DNA of 40,000 nt, from NCBI GenBank assembly GCA_002005505.1, contig KV908403.1:310742-350741 (forward strand). Reading direction: 5' to 3'. Positions 20,312 to 32,300 of this stretch are shown one piece after another; position 1 is the stretch's first letter; each line of letters begins with the position of its first letter. The notes below the pieces were generated by a model. That model saw nothing but the letters and a program-made list of their open reading frames with translations. It ran no database searches and had not been told where the DNA came from. The stretch is from Botryococcus braunii. Taxonomy: Eukaryota; Chlorophyta; Trebouxiophyceae. Position numbers and translations under genes: made by a program.

Positions 20312-22605
20312 TCTGCTGCAGCATGGACCAACAGAGTCCTTGTTCGCTCCTTCAGGGTCCTATTCATCCTCTCCGCCACCCCATTCTGCTGAGGCGTGTA
20401 GGGCGCTGAGGACTCCATCTTAGTGCCCTGCTGAGCACAAAACTCTTTGAATTGCTGGTTCAGGAACTCTGAACCCCTGTCAGTCCTCACACACTTCACA
20501 ACCGTGCCTCGTTGGGTCTGCCAAAAACGGAGCAGGTCTATCACAGCCTTTGGGATGCAATCCTTTGACTTCACAGGCAGGGAGGCAACTTGGTGTGAAC
20601 TTTCATCCACTACAGTGACCCAATATCGTTCACCTGTGATGGCAGGAGGTGATATGGGACCCACAGTATCCACATGGACTCTATCGAGTGGGTGATGTGC
20701 AGGCCTGGAAGATACAGGGAAAGGAGGTCTGGAGTGTTTCCCTTGTATACACGATTCACAGTGCTTGGGGCACTCAGAGCAGGGAGCAAGGGAGATATTG
20801 ATTCCTGTAACCAGATCTTCCTTGGAGAACCTCTGCATGCTGCTGGCACCAGGATGACCTAACCTAGCATGCCACAGAGATCTCTCGCTACACACGTGTC
20901 CTTTCCTAAGATGAGACGCCTCAGCCATGTGATCAATATGTCTGCAGCCAACTTGCTGCCCTCTGACAGGACTAACAAACTCCAAAAAAAACAGACCTCG
21001 TGCGCGGGTGATATCTCCACACCACCCTTCAGGTCCCTTCATGGCTGTGTAACCACCTGCAGTGTCAGTCAGGAAAGATGCTCCATCCTGAATTGCACCA
21101 GTGACTGAAATGAGGTTGGTATGCGCAGAAGGAACACACTGCACATTGTGCAGCCAGAATACTTCGTGCCTTGCATTCACAAGGCATACAGACCCAGATG
21201 CAATGATTCCTCCCTTGGCGTCTGAGGTTGCCAAGTGCAGAGGAAGAGGCTGTCTATGCATAACTGGATTATGGAGCAATGAGAGATCATTGACTATATG
21301 CACAGAGGCACCACTATCTATTAACCAAGATGTGCTGCTAGCTCCATGCGAAGTTGGGGCAAGCACATTGAGAGAGATAAACATCGCCTCACCAGAAGGA
21401 GGGGGTGGAGGTGGTAAATGCCACCCCGGAAACGTGTGTTGACTTGTTGGATAGTTATATGCTGAAGGAGGTCCAGGGCTGGAAGCGGATGAAGGCGGGC
21501 CACCCCGGCCAGATCCATGGTCCCACCAGGCTTGAGGAGACGACTGTGGGCCTCCCTGGCCCCAGTAAGCTGCAGGCCCAACGCTTGCCGCTTGCATGTT
21601 TTGATGCAGAGCCTGCAGCTGCCTGAGCGGTCCGCAGTCAGTCATGAAGTGGCCCTTTGCCTTGCAGAAGTGGCATGTAAGCTCCTCTCTGGGCCTTCTT
21701 GCCCTGCCAGGTCCACGCCCCCTGCCACCAAAAGTAGTTGCAGAGGGGCCAGCGGGAGGCTGTTCGTTTGCTGATAGTGCTGCTCCAACTCCCGGTACTG
21801 CTCCCACTCCTGGTGCAGCTCCAGCGCTTGATGACGCTCCAGCTACCCCCCCAGAGGGACCAGCCACTGCTGCAGCTGCCATGGCCTGAGGTGTTCCCTC
21901 TGCAGGTGGGTCCTTGTACCCACGGCTGGCTGCGGCGCGCAGGATTCTTTGAATCAGCTCCAATGGCGGCTTGTCGGTTGCCATAACCTCCAGGGACTCG
22001 AGCCTCAGCACAGGAGGGAGGCCCTTCACCATCAGCTCCCCAACATTGTGGTCCAAGAGGATGAACGCGTTGTTTCTGAGACTTGTAGCCAGATCCATCA
22101 TTCTGTAGAGGTAGACCTTGAGTGTCTCCCCTGTCTTGATGCCCTGCTCCATTTCCTTGTACCACTCAAGGTTGATGTCTTGGTTGCTCCCTCCAGTGTG
22201 ACTGTTCTTCACCCACGCGATGAAGTCGAACGCTGCTTTGTGGCATGAGATCTGAGAATGCCAGATGACTGGAACTGACTGGATCAGCCACTGCTTGATG
22301 GCTGAGTTCTCCACCGACCCTGGCATTGGCCTCTCCAAAGCCGCTCTGACCCCCTTGGTGTTTGCGCACGCCTCCAAATTTTCATACCAAAATTCAAAAT
22401 TGCGCCCTCCATCATCAAGCATGACAGTCATCTTTGGATTAGAGGTATTGGGGATGTAGGCTGCCTTGTCAATCTCCACCTTTGGTTCTGCAGTGGCTGA
22501 TTGTGTCCCGGTCATAGACTGCCCTGGAGTGGCCCCACTGACTTCTCCAGGTTGAGACATTGCTGTTTCACTGCTACTTTCCTTTTCTTTGCCCCTTTTT
22601 GTCAT
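20312..22605 (-). pseudogene. E3 polyprotein: Gag, protease and most of integrase (cut by E4)
   Basis: It starts MTKRGKEKESSSE like E2 and carries the zinc knuckle CHFCKAKGHFMTDC, the protease motif LIDSGASVHIV, the integrase HHCC region and all three catalytic acidic segments, ending at LLVHAAADP where E4 enters. It differs from E2 by a few substitutions, for example Pro for His before AEGTPQ and Ser for Pro in AALSANEQ. Translation would stop just inside the E4 LTR. Confidence 0.9.
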
Positions 22606-22981
22606 ACTATTGTCACTTCACCAGCCAAACTTACTCATAAACTTCTGGAATGCAGCAATACCCTACAATTCCCTCCATGTCATGGAAATTTACCAGCCAG
22701 TCTTGCACAGTAGTAGCAGATATGTTCCCCTCAGAAGTTTGCGCCGGAGTCCGGCCCGACTCACTCAGTGCTTCTAGACAACGTCTATGAATGATAAAGC
22801 ACAGCTAAAACTTCAATTATGAATTTCCCAGAAAGGTAAACTGTGAGTAAGATAATGGTCCTGGTACACTCGAGTTCCCTTGCGCCGCTGCGCCATGCTC
22901 GAGCTCCTTTGTTGACGCTTACGTCTGACCCATCCGTAGACGACCTTCACTCCTGCTTTTACTTGGCTCAGCTGGAAGGGC

Positions 22982-22995
22982 GTGGGCCCATAACC
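22982..22995 (-). other. E3 primer-binding site
   Basis: The same 14 bases as in E1 and E2 (GGTTATGGGCCCAC on the minus strand), directly after the E3 5' LTR. Confidence 0.8.
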
Positions 22996-23689
22996 TGTGA
23001 AAGGTTATGGGCAATCGGCTTTCCCTGTACAAAGCAGACAGGTCGTCAATAGACGAAGTTACTCCAGCTACAGTCCGTACGACTGTCTGCTGAGTGCCAC
23101 ACACAACTGTCGGACAAGACTAGCATCTGGTGATGCCCAGCATCTTTCACAACCAGTTGCGTTACATCATTATCTTGTACACAAGCACCGATCAAGCAAT
23201 CACTAGATAAGGCTCTAGACGGCTACGTTCAAGTACATGCCTATACTCCCTGAAGTCACTGTCCCTTATCTGTTTGAGTGACTACAGGGTACACTAAGCT
23301 TGTTCACTCTCACAATAGCAACAATGATACAACACACACTGCCGCACCGTACCTGTACAAAGCAGACAGGTCGTCAATAGACGAAGTTACTCCAGCTACA
23401 GTCCGTACGACTGTCTGCTGAGTGCCACACACAACTGTCGGACAAGACTAGCATCTGGTGATGCCCAGCATCTTTCACAACCAGTTGGTATTCACTCCGG
23501 TGGGGCAGCCTTAAGAGTTCATCCGACAAACGTGTGATCTAGATAGGATTGTACCTTATTTTCGAAAACGTCCAGAATCTGCCGTGTCTCAAGGTACCTT
23601 ATGTTCTCAATGGACCCATATCCTAATAGTGCACACATGAAGATCACTTAAAGCACAAGGCATTCAATAATAATGTTCAGAACTCAACA
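22996..23689 (-). repeat. E3 5' LTR
   Basis: 694 bp, matching 9492-10185 at every position I compared, including the three E3-specific bases. It is flanked on the right by the CGGGT duplication. Confidence 0.95.
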
Positions 23690-23694
23690 CGGGT

Positions 23695-26600
23695 CGTATT
23701 GGCTATGTACAGTAACGATCCAATTAACTCGCAGTATCGATGACCAGGTGGCAGAGGGGTACCAGCCCCATGTGACATACCATCTGAGGACTCGGGTCTG
23801 CTGCTAGCCACGAAGTCCTTGGACATGGGGGTATCAACCCCACGTCCATCATCAGCAACGCCAAACTTCTCCACAAGAGCATCAATCTTGGGAGTGCAAC
23901 TCATGGAAATAGTGCCCTGAACTCTATTGCGTAGGACCTGACACCCCAGGAAATCATTCACCTCTCCCAAATCATGGATGGTGAAGTCCTTCTTCAATAA
24001 CTCTTTCCCCCACTCAATCTCTGCAACCACTCTGGCAACTATGAGAAGATCATCGACATAAACAAGAATAAACGACAGATTACCATCAGGGGCCCTCCTG
24101 ATGTATACCCCAGCATCGCTCTTGCACACACTATACCCCATCACGCTCAACTTGTCGCTCAAGGTCTTGTGCCAAGCCCGTGGGGCTTGCTTAAGACCGT
24201 AGAGTGCCTTCCTGAGCTTGCACACAACTCTCGTGTTGCCATTCTCAAATCCTGGTGGTTGGGTCACATAGACCTCTTCCTCCAACTCCCCATTGAGAAA
24301 AGCTGTCTTGATATCCACTTGGTGGATCTCAAGATTTTGTGTGGCAGCCACTGCCAGCACAGCTCTCCTAGCACCATAGCTGCTGGTAGGTGCAAAAACC
24401 TCACCAACATCTATACCAGGAATCTGTCTGCAACCCTGGGCAACCAATCTTGCTTTAAACCGAGTGACATTCCCATGTGCATCGTTTTTTGTAGAAAAAA
24501 TCCAATGAACAGGGATAACTTTCTGCCCATGGGGTCTTTCCACATACTGCATAACCTCATGGGTGTCTAAAGACTCCATCTCCTCTTGCATTGCCTGCTG
24601 CCAAAACTCCCACTGAGGTGAGCGCTGGGCTTCCCTCAAGTTTGAGGGCACGTGAACTTTTCCCAACGTGACAGAAGGTACACTCTGTACCTTATGCTGT
24701 GGTGCAGCAGGGCTGTCAGCCTTACTGATGCTGTTCCCTTCTCTCTCTCTCTCTCCCTGGTTGCCAGAATAAGGTACATTATGTACCTTATGCTGGGACT
24801 GGGCAGTACTGCCGGGATTATCTGATTCCTTCTCAAGTCTCTCTCTCTCTCCTTGACTACTGGACTCATGTGCAGCACCCTTACATTCTCGCACCTTCCG
24901 CAATGCAGAGGGGAGCAGCAGCTCTCTCTCTCTCCTGGACTCACACTTGGGCACACTACCCAGACTTGCCTGAGCTGCGCCTACAATGTCAGCCTGCACA
25001 CCATAAGCATGACTAGCCAGTGACTGGGATTGGGCACCAGCTTCCCCTACTGCTGGCATGTCTAACCCACTGCTCTCATCTCTTACATCTGCACCGAACA
25101 TAGCCTCGACTGTCTCAACCTGCCCCTGCATATCAGGGAGACCAACCATGTTTGGCTCACTCACAATTGCCTGACCTGGGTCAGGGGCATGCAATGGGAT
25201 GTCAGAATGCTCTCTCCTAGCCACGCGCTGTACATAACGCTGCTCCCTTGTAAGGGTGGTCCCTGGAGGAAGGGGAATTTGTGACTTCCCCTGCATTCGC
25301 AACCCCTCTTGTACCTTCTGCATTTTTTCTACCTGGGATTGAGTTTCTACACCCCCCCTGGCCAGATTCTGCATATGCTCAAGCACCGACCACGAGTGCT
25401 GAGATGGTTCTGGGGTCCCAACAGTAGAATCCAGGCTGGTGGGGTTTCCTTGGTCATGTGCTGCTGTGGTCCCGTCTCCAGACTGATCCCCAGCACAAAG
25501 TCCAGAGGTCCCAGGAGCCCCAGTGGAAAGCGTCTCCACTCCATGGTCATCCTCCTCATCCCAGAACGTGGGTGGAGCAGCAGAGGGAATTGCTTGAGGC
25601 GTTGCCAGATTCTCACTGCCAAGGGGGGGTGATATCCTAGAATCATAGACAGACCCAGGCTGGACCTTTGATAGACCCACTCTCTCAGCCCCCCTCAAGT
25701 GCTCGATAAAGCTGACGTCCCTACTCTCCTTCCACACTCCATTCCCCACGTACACACGATACGCTTTAGACTGGGGACAATAACCAGTAAACATCCCAGG
25801 GATGGTCTTGGGCCCAAAAACAGACCTTTGGCCACTGGGAATGTGCACATGGGCTACACAGCCAAACGTGCGCAGCACAGACACATCAGGTTTGACACCA
25901 AAGAATAATTCCATGGGGGTCAGGGACCTGCCTGAAGTAGGACCCACATTGTAGAGGAGGGTAGCTGTCTCAAGCGCCTCCTTCCAAAGGGAGGGGTCTG
26001 CTGCAGCATGGACCAACAGAGTCCTTGTTCGCTCCTTCAGGGTCCTATTCATCCTCTCCGCCACCCCATTCTGCTGAGGCGTGTAGGGCGCTGAGGACTC
26101 CATCTTAGTGCCCTGCTGAGCACAAAACTCTTTGAATTGCTGGTTCAGGAACTCTGAACCCCTGTCAGTCCTCACACACTTCACAACCGTGCCTCGTTGG
26201 GTCTGCCAAAAACGGAGCAGGTCTATCACAGCCTTTGGGATGCAATCCTTTGACTTCACAGGCAGGGAGGCAACTTGGTGTGAACTTTCATCCACTACAG
26301 TGACCCAATATCGTTCACCTGTGATGGCAGGAGGTGATATGGGACCCACAGTATCCACATGGACTCTATCGAGTGGGTGATGTGCAGGCCTGGAAGATAC
26401 AGGGAAAGGAGGTCTGGAGTGTTTCCCTTGTATACACGATTCACAGTGCTTGGGGCACTCAGAGCAGGGAGCAAGGGAGATATTGATTCCTGTAACCAGA
26501 TCTTCCTTGGAGAACCTCTGCATGCTGCTGGCACCAGGATGACCTAACCTAGCATGCCACAGAGATCTCTCGCTACACACGTGTCCTTTCCTAAGATGAG

Positions 26601-28290
26601 ACGCCTCAGCCATGTGATCAATATGTCTGCAGCCAACTTGCTGCCCTCTGACAGGACTAACAAACTCCAAAAAAAACAGACCTCGTGCGCGGGTGATATC
26701 TCCACACCACCCTTCAGGTCCCTTCATGGCTGTGTAACCACCTGCAGTGTCAGTCAGGAAAGATGCTCCATCCTGAATTGCACCAGTGACTGAAATGAGG
26801 TTGGTATGCGCAGAAGGAACACACTGCACATTGTGCAGCCAGAATACTTCGTGCCTTGCATTCACAAGGCATACAGACCCAGATGCAATGATTCCTCCCT
26901 TGGCGTCTGAGGTTGCCAAGTGCAGAGGAAGAGGCTGTCTATGCATAACTGGATTATGGAGCAATGAGAGATCATTGACTATATGCACAGAGGCACCACT
27001 ATCTATTAACCAAGATGTGCTGCTAGCTCCATGCGAAGTTGGGGCAAGCACATTGAGAGAGATAAACATCGCCTCACCAGAAGGAGGGGGTGGAGGTGGT
27101 AAATGCCACCCCGGAAACGTGTGTTGACTTGTTGGATAGTTATATGCTGAAGGAGGTCCAGGGCTGGAAGCGGATGAAGGCGGGCCACCCCGGCCAGATC
27201 CATGGTCCCACCAGGCTTGAGGAGACGACTGTGGGCCTCCCTGGCCCCAGTAAGCTGCAGGCCCAACGCTTGCCGCTTGCATGTTTTGATGCAGAGCCTG
27301 CAGCTGCCTGAGCGGTCCGCAGTCAGTCATGAAGTGGCCCTTTGCCTTGCAGAAGTGGCATGTAAGCTCCTCTCTGGGCCTTCTTGCCCTGCCAGGTCCA
27401 CGCCCCCTGCCACCAAAAGTAGTTGCAGAGGGGCCAGCGGGAGGCTGTTCGTTTGCTGGTAGTGCTGCTCCAACTCCCGGTACTGCTCCCACTCCTGGTG
27501 CAGCTCCAGCGCTTGATGACGCTCCAGCTACCCCCCCAGAGGGACCAGCCACTGCTGCAGCTGCCATGGCCTGAGGTGTTCCCTCTGCATGTGGGTCCTT
27601 GTACCCACGGCTGGCTGCGGCGCGCAGGATTCTTTGAATCAGCTCCAATGGCGGCTTGTCGGTTGCCATAACCTCCAGGGACTCGAGCCTCAGCACAGGA
27701 GGGAGGCCCTTCACCATCAGCTCCCCAACATTGTGGTCCAAGAGGATGAACGCGTTGTTTCTGAGACTTGTAGCCAGATCCATCATTCTGTAGAGGTAGA
27801 CCTTGAGTGTCTCCCCTGTCTTGATGCCCTGCTCCATTTCCTTGTACCACTCAAGGTTGATGTCTTGGTTGCTCCCTCCAGTGTGACTGTTCTTCACCCA
27901 CGCGATGAAGTCGAACGCTGCTTTGTGGCATGAGATCTGAGAATGCCAGATGACTGGAACTGACTGGATCAGCCACTGCTTGATGGCTGAGTTCTCCACC
28001 GACCCTGGCATTGGCCTCTCCAAAGCCGCTCTGACCCCCTTGGTGTTTGCGCACGCCTCCAAATTTTCATACCAAAATTCAAAATTGCGCCCTCCATCAT
28101 CAAGCATGACAGTCATCTTTGGATTAGAGGTATTGGGGATGTAGGCTGCCTTGTCAATCTCCACCTTTGGTTCTGCAGTGGCTGATTGTGTCCCGGTCAT
28201 AGACTGCCCTGGAGTGGCCCCACTGACTTCTCCAGGTTGAGACATTGCTGTTTCACTGCTACTTTCCTTTTCTTTGCCCCTTTTTGTCAT
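23695..28290 (-). CDS. E2 Gag-Pol polyprotein, Gag to RT (1,532 codons, then cut by E3)
   Basis: It starts MTKRGKEKESSSE, the first ATG after a leader of about 390 bp. Gag carries the zinc knuckle CHFCKAKGHFMTDC at about residues 311-324 after an Ala/Gly/Pro-rich stretch. Protease has LIDSGASVHIV at about 430. Integrase has WHARLGHPG ... CESCIQGK, DTVGP, RTDRGSEFL and PQQNGVAERMNR. A low-complexity linker with GA-repeat-encoded GERERE blocks follows. RT has DIKTAFLNGELEEEVYV, YGLKQAPRAWHK and YVDD at about 1411. The frame runs into the E3 junction at NTTR and would stop shortly afterwards. With its C-terminal piece at 8874-9491 the chain is about 1,737 residues, with no other break. Confidence 0.93.
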
Positions 28291-28666
28291 ACTATTGTCA
28301 CTTCACCAGCCAAACTTACTCATAAACTTCTGGAATGCAGCAATACCCTACAATTCCCTCCATGTCATGGAAATTTACCAGCCAGTCTTGCACAGTAGTA
28401 GCAGATATGTTCCCCTCAGAAGTTTGCGCCGGAGTCCGGCCCGACTCACTCAGTGCTTCTAGACAACGTCTATGAATGATAAAGCACAGCTAAAACTTCA
28501 ATTATGAATTTCCCAGAAAGGTAAACTGTGAGTAAGATAATGGTCCTGGTACACTCGAGTTCCCTTGCGCCGCTGCGCCATGCTCGAGCTCCTTTGTTGA
28601 CGCTTACGTCTGACCCATCCGTAGACGACCTTCACTCCTGCTTTTACTTGGCTCAGCTGGAAGGGC

Positions 28667-28680
28667 GTGGGCCCATAACC
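28667..28680 (-). other. E2 primer-binding site (half initiator tRNA-Met type)
   Basis: On the minus strand GGTTATGGGCCCAC follows the 5' LTR directly, identical to that of E1 and to E3 at 22982-22995. It matches the complement of the initiator tRNA-Met anticodon arm. Confidence 0.8.
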
Positions 28681-29374
28681 TGTGAAAGGTTATGAGCAAT
28701 CGGCTTTCCCTGTACAAAGCAGACAGGTCGTCAATAGACGAAGTTACTCCAGCTACAGTCCGTACGACTGTCTGCTGAGTGCCACACACAACTGTCGGAC
28801 AAGACTAGCATCTGGTGATGCCCAGCATCTTTCACAACCAGTTCCGTTACATCATTATCTTGTACACAAGCACCGATCAAGCAATCACTAGATAAGGCTC
28901 TAGACGGCTACGTTCAAGTACATGCCTATACTCCCTGAAGTCACTGTCCCTTATCTGTTTGAGTGACTACAGGGTACACTAAGCTTGTTCACTCTCACAA
29001 TAGCAACAATGATACAACACACACTGCCGCACCGTACCTGTACAAAGCAGACAGGTCGTCAATAGACGAAGTTACTCTAGCTACAGTCCGTACGACTGTC
29101 TGCTGAGTGCCACACACAACTGTCGGACAAGACTAGCATCTGGTGATGCCCAGCATCTTTCACAACCAGTTGGTATTCACTCCGGTGGGGCAGCCTTAAG
29201 AGTTCATCCGACAAACGTGTGATCTAGATAGGATTGTACCTTATGTTCGAAAACGTCCAGAATCTGCCGTGTCTCAAGGTACCTTATGTTCTCAATGGAC
29301 CCATATCCTAATAGTGCACACATGAAGATCACTTAAAGCACAAGGCATTCAATAATAATGTTCAGAACTCAACA
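28681..29374 (-). repeat. E2 5' LTR
   Basis: 694 bp, identical to 8160-8853 apart from T29078. It has the internal 134-bp duplication. The E2-specific bases A28695, C28844 and G29245 pair it with the left copy rather than with E3. Confidence 0.95.
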
Positions 29375-29379
29375 ATAAT

Positions 29380-32300
29380 ATCCAGGCCAATGCAGACTGG
29401 CTCCAAGAAATGAACCAGGGAATGAAACATGACGAGACGATATGGCAGTATGTCAACAGAATGATCAACCTGAAGGCATGCCTTGACAGGAACAACCATG
29501 CTCTACTGGATGCACACGTTGCAACCCAGATTGTGCAGGGCTTGCCTGATGCAGCTAAAGAGCCAGGAATGATCACAACTGCTGCAGCACAACCCCTGGA
29601 GAAGCTGGCTGGACTTCTGCGCAACACAGCAGCGGCAGTGGGTTTTGATGAATATGCTCCTCGCCAACCAAGGGTTTTGGCTCTTGGACAAGGCTCCAGT
29701 GGAACCAATACCCCACCAGCTGCCAGTGCAGCCCATCAGCAGGCCCAACCAACTGTCTCTGAGGCCAAGTCCGAGACAAAGGGCATCTGCAACTACTGCA
29801 ATAAGAAGGGGCATTACTGGAGGGACTGTCGAAAGAGGAAGCGGGACGAGGAGACCCAACGGAACGTAGTGGCAGCGGTCCAACAACTGCAGGGAATGTG
29901 GCTACAGGGACCTCCACCTATGGGTGGCCCACACCCTCCTGCAGCCCAGCTGGCGCACCCTGGACTGGATGCCTTTCCTGCATGGTTTCAACCCCCAGCT
30001 CCCCCACCTCCACCACCTAGAGGTATGCCATACATAATTTCCCTCAACATCCTGAAGACTCCTGTCAGAAATTCGTCTCTGCAATCCTGGCTGGTGGACA
30101 GTGGAGCATCTGTACATCTGGTGAATGATGTGACCTTGCTACATAATCCAACTGTGCATGCCAAACCCATCCCATTACATCTGGCCACTTCAGATGCCAC
30201 TGGAGGAATTGTAGCATCTGGCTCTGTCTGCATCCTCAGTCGAGTGGGAGTTCCCTTGTGGATACATCATGTTCAGTGTGTTCCTTCTGCAACCTCAAAC
30301 ATACTGTCAGTATCTGCAGCATTGCGGGATGGGGCAGTCTTTCGCACAGATGATGTTGGAGCATTCACTGAAGTCTGTGGTCCAAACAGCTGGAGGTCTC
30401 GGATCAGTGCAGAGAAAGGGCTATTTTACATTCATCAAGTTGTAGCTCTGAGTCCCAGTGTTAACCACAGAATCATCTCGGCTGCTGTGAAGTCCAAAAC
30501 CCCCACCCAAAACTCACACAACTGTGCCAGACGATACCTCTGGCATAGCAGAATGGGACATCCAGGTGAAACATGGATGCAGCGCCTAACCAATGAGGAC
30601 CTGGTCTCAGGACTTGATACATCCCTATGCCCCTGCTCCAATTGTCCAGTCTTCTGTGAAGCATGTATTGAGGGAAAGACGTCTCGGCCTCCATTTGGAG
30701 TAAGTAGTAGACCAGCTGTTGAACCACTTGACAGAGTACATATTGACACTGTGGGCCCCATTTTTCCTGCTGCAGTAACTGGTGAACGTTACTGGGTGAC
30801 TGCTTTGGATGAGTCATCTCAGTTAAAGGCAGTCCTGCCTGTGAAGTCCAAAGATGCCATCAGTGCTGCTGTGCGGGACCTCCTTCTATATTGGCAGACC
30901 CAGAAGAAAACCAAAGTGAAGTGTGTCCGATGTGACCGTGGAACTGAATTTCTGAATGCCACGTTCAAAGAATTTTGTGCATCCCAGGGGACTAAATTGG
31001 AGACCTCAGCTCCTTACACCCCGCAACAGAATGGAGCAGCTGAAAGAGCCAATCGCACCCTCAAGGAACGTACCAGGACTCTTCTGGCTTTTGCAGCTGC
31101 CAGTCCAACGTTGTGGAAGGAGGCCCTGGAAACTGCCTGCACCCTACTGAACATGGGTCCCAGTACCGGGAGGGACCGCACGCCATCAGAATTATTTTTT
31201 GGCTACAAACCAAATGTAACCCCATTGCGTACCTGGGGTTGCTTGGCCTTTGTGCACATCCCTGATGTCCAGCGCTCTGTGTTTTCCCCCAAAACTGTGC
31301 CAGGGATGCTTACTGGTTATTCAGCCTCCTCCAAAGCCTATCGGATATATGTGGGAGGGGGTATCTGGAAGGAGAGCAGAGATGTGGTTTTCGTAGAGCA
31401 CCTCAGGGGAGCCTCTCGGGTTGGCATGAGTGCTTCCCCAACACAGCCTACAGAGTTCCTGTGTCCTGAGTCCTCTGCAAGTGACACTCCCCCAGTCTTT
31501 CCCGGTACCTCCCCTGACACAACCAACATCAGCCTTGAGACAGATCTGGATGACCCACACAGTGAGCCTGAGTACCTGCCAGCCTCCAGCAACCTCCCCA
31601 CACAGCCTGTCACAGGACCCCCCAGGGAGGCTGAGCCCGAGTCTAAATCCAGAAGACTGTGTGACCCAGTGGAGATGGATCAAACCCTGGAGGCAGTACA
31701 GGACTTAGCCAGAGGAGTGAGAGGGGACTCCCACCTTCGACCACAGATGGAGCGAGCCCAGGAGGTCTTCAGACCAACTAGGTCTGAATGCCGCAACCAC
31801 CAATTGGATGGCCTGACCCGGGCCCAACGACACGAACAACGCATTGCCGCCAAAGACCTCCTGCTGCCACAGGAGAAGGGAGAGAGCAGAGAGCGAGAGG
31901 GGTTGACTGAAGGTGACTCTCTGTCACAGGGACCAGGGGAAGTGCAGCTAGAGGGTGATTCACATGAGGGGCATGAATTGCATGTGAGTGCAGTGAGGGG
32001 GGCAGCTACATGCAAAGCTGCAAATGGTCCCGGGGAGCTGAGCAGCATGGGTGGGTCCTGTTCAGTGATTGAGAGAAATGTAAGAGATGTGACCATGCAG
32101 AGTTCTTTTGGCAACCCGTCCAGTCAGAGCACTCCTGGACGGGACTGTGGTGGCAGCCACCGGTCAGAGGAAGCATCATATGCTCCCTCTGCACCAGCCA
32201 AACATGATTGTGAGCGGGAGACAGGGTCTGCATCCTTGACTCCGTGTAAGGGACGAGAGGAGGAGGTGAATCAGGAGCACAGACATTGTGGAGACAGACC

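Larger units (their letters stand above)
9492..23689 (-). mobile_element. E3: second copy of the E2 copia family, inserted in E2
   Basis: 694-bp LTRs (9492-10185 and 22996-23689) look identical to each other and are flanked by CGGGT (9487-9491 and 23690-23694). E3-specific LTR bases are G9506, G9655 and T10056, matched by G23010, G23159 and T23560. It is in the same orientation as E2 and was disrupted in turn by E4 at AGGGG. Element proper is 9492-13127 plus 20312-23689, about 7.0 kb. Its coding sequence differs from E2 by a handful of substitutions and one CT insertion. Confidence 0.95.
8160..29374 (-). mobile_element. E2: Ty1/copia LTR retrotransposon inserted in E1 gag
   Basis: 694-bp LTRs (8160-8853 and 28681-29374) are flanked by ATAAT (8155-8159 and 29375-29379). 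In its own direction (minus) the LTR reads TGTTGAG...TTCACA. It carries E3 at CGGGT between the RT and RNase H coding regions. Element proper is 8160-9491 plus 23695-29374, about 7.0 kb. Its LTRs differ from those of E3 at three positions (A8174, C8323, G8724 in E2), and both E2 copies agree at each of them, which proves the pairing. The two E2 LTRs differ from each other at one base I saw (C8557 against T29078). Confidence 0.95.
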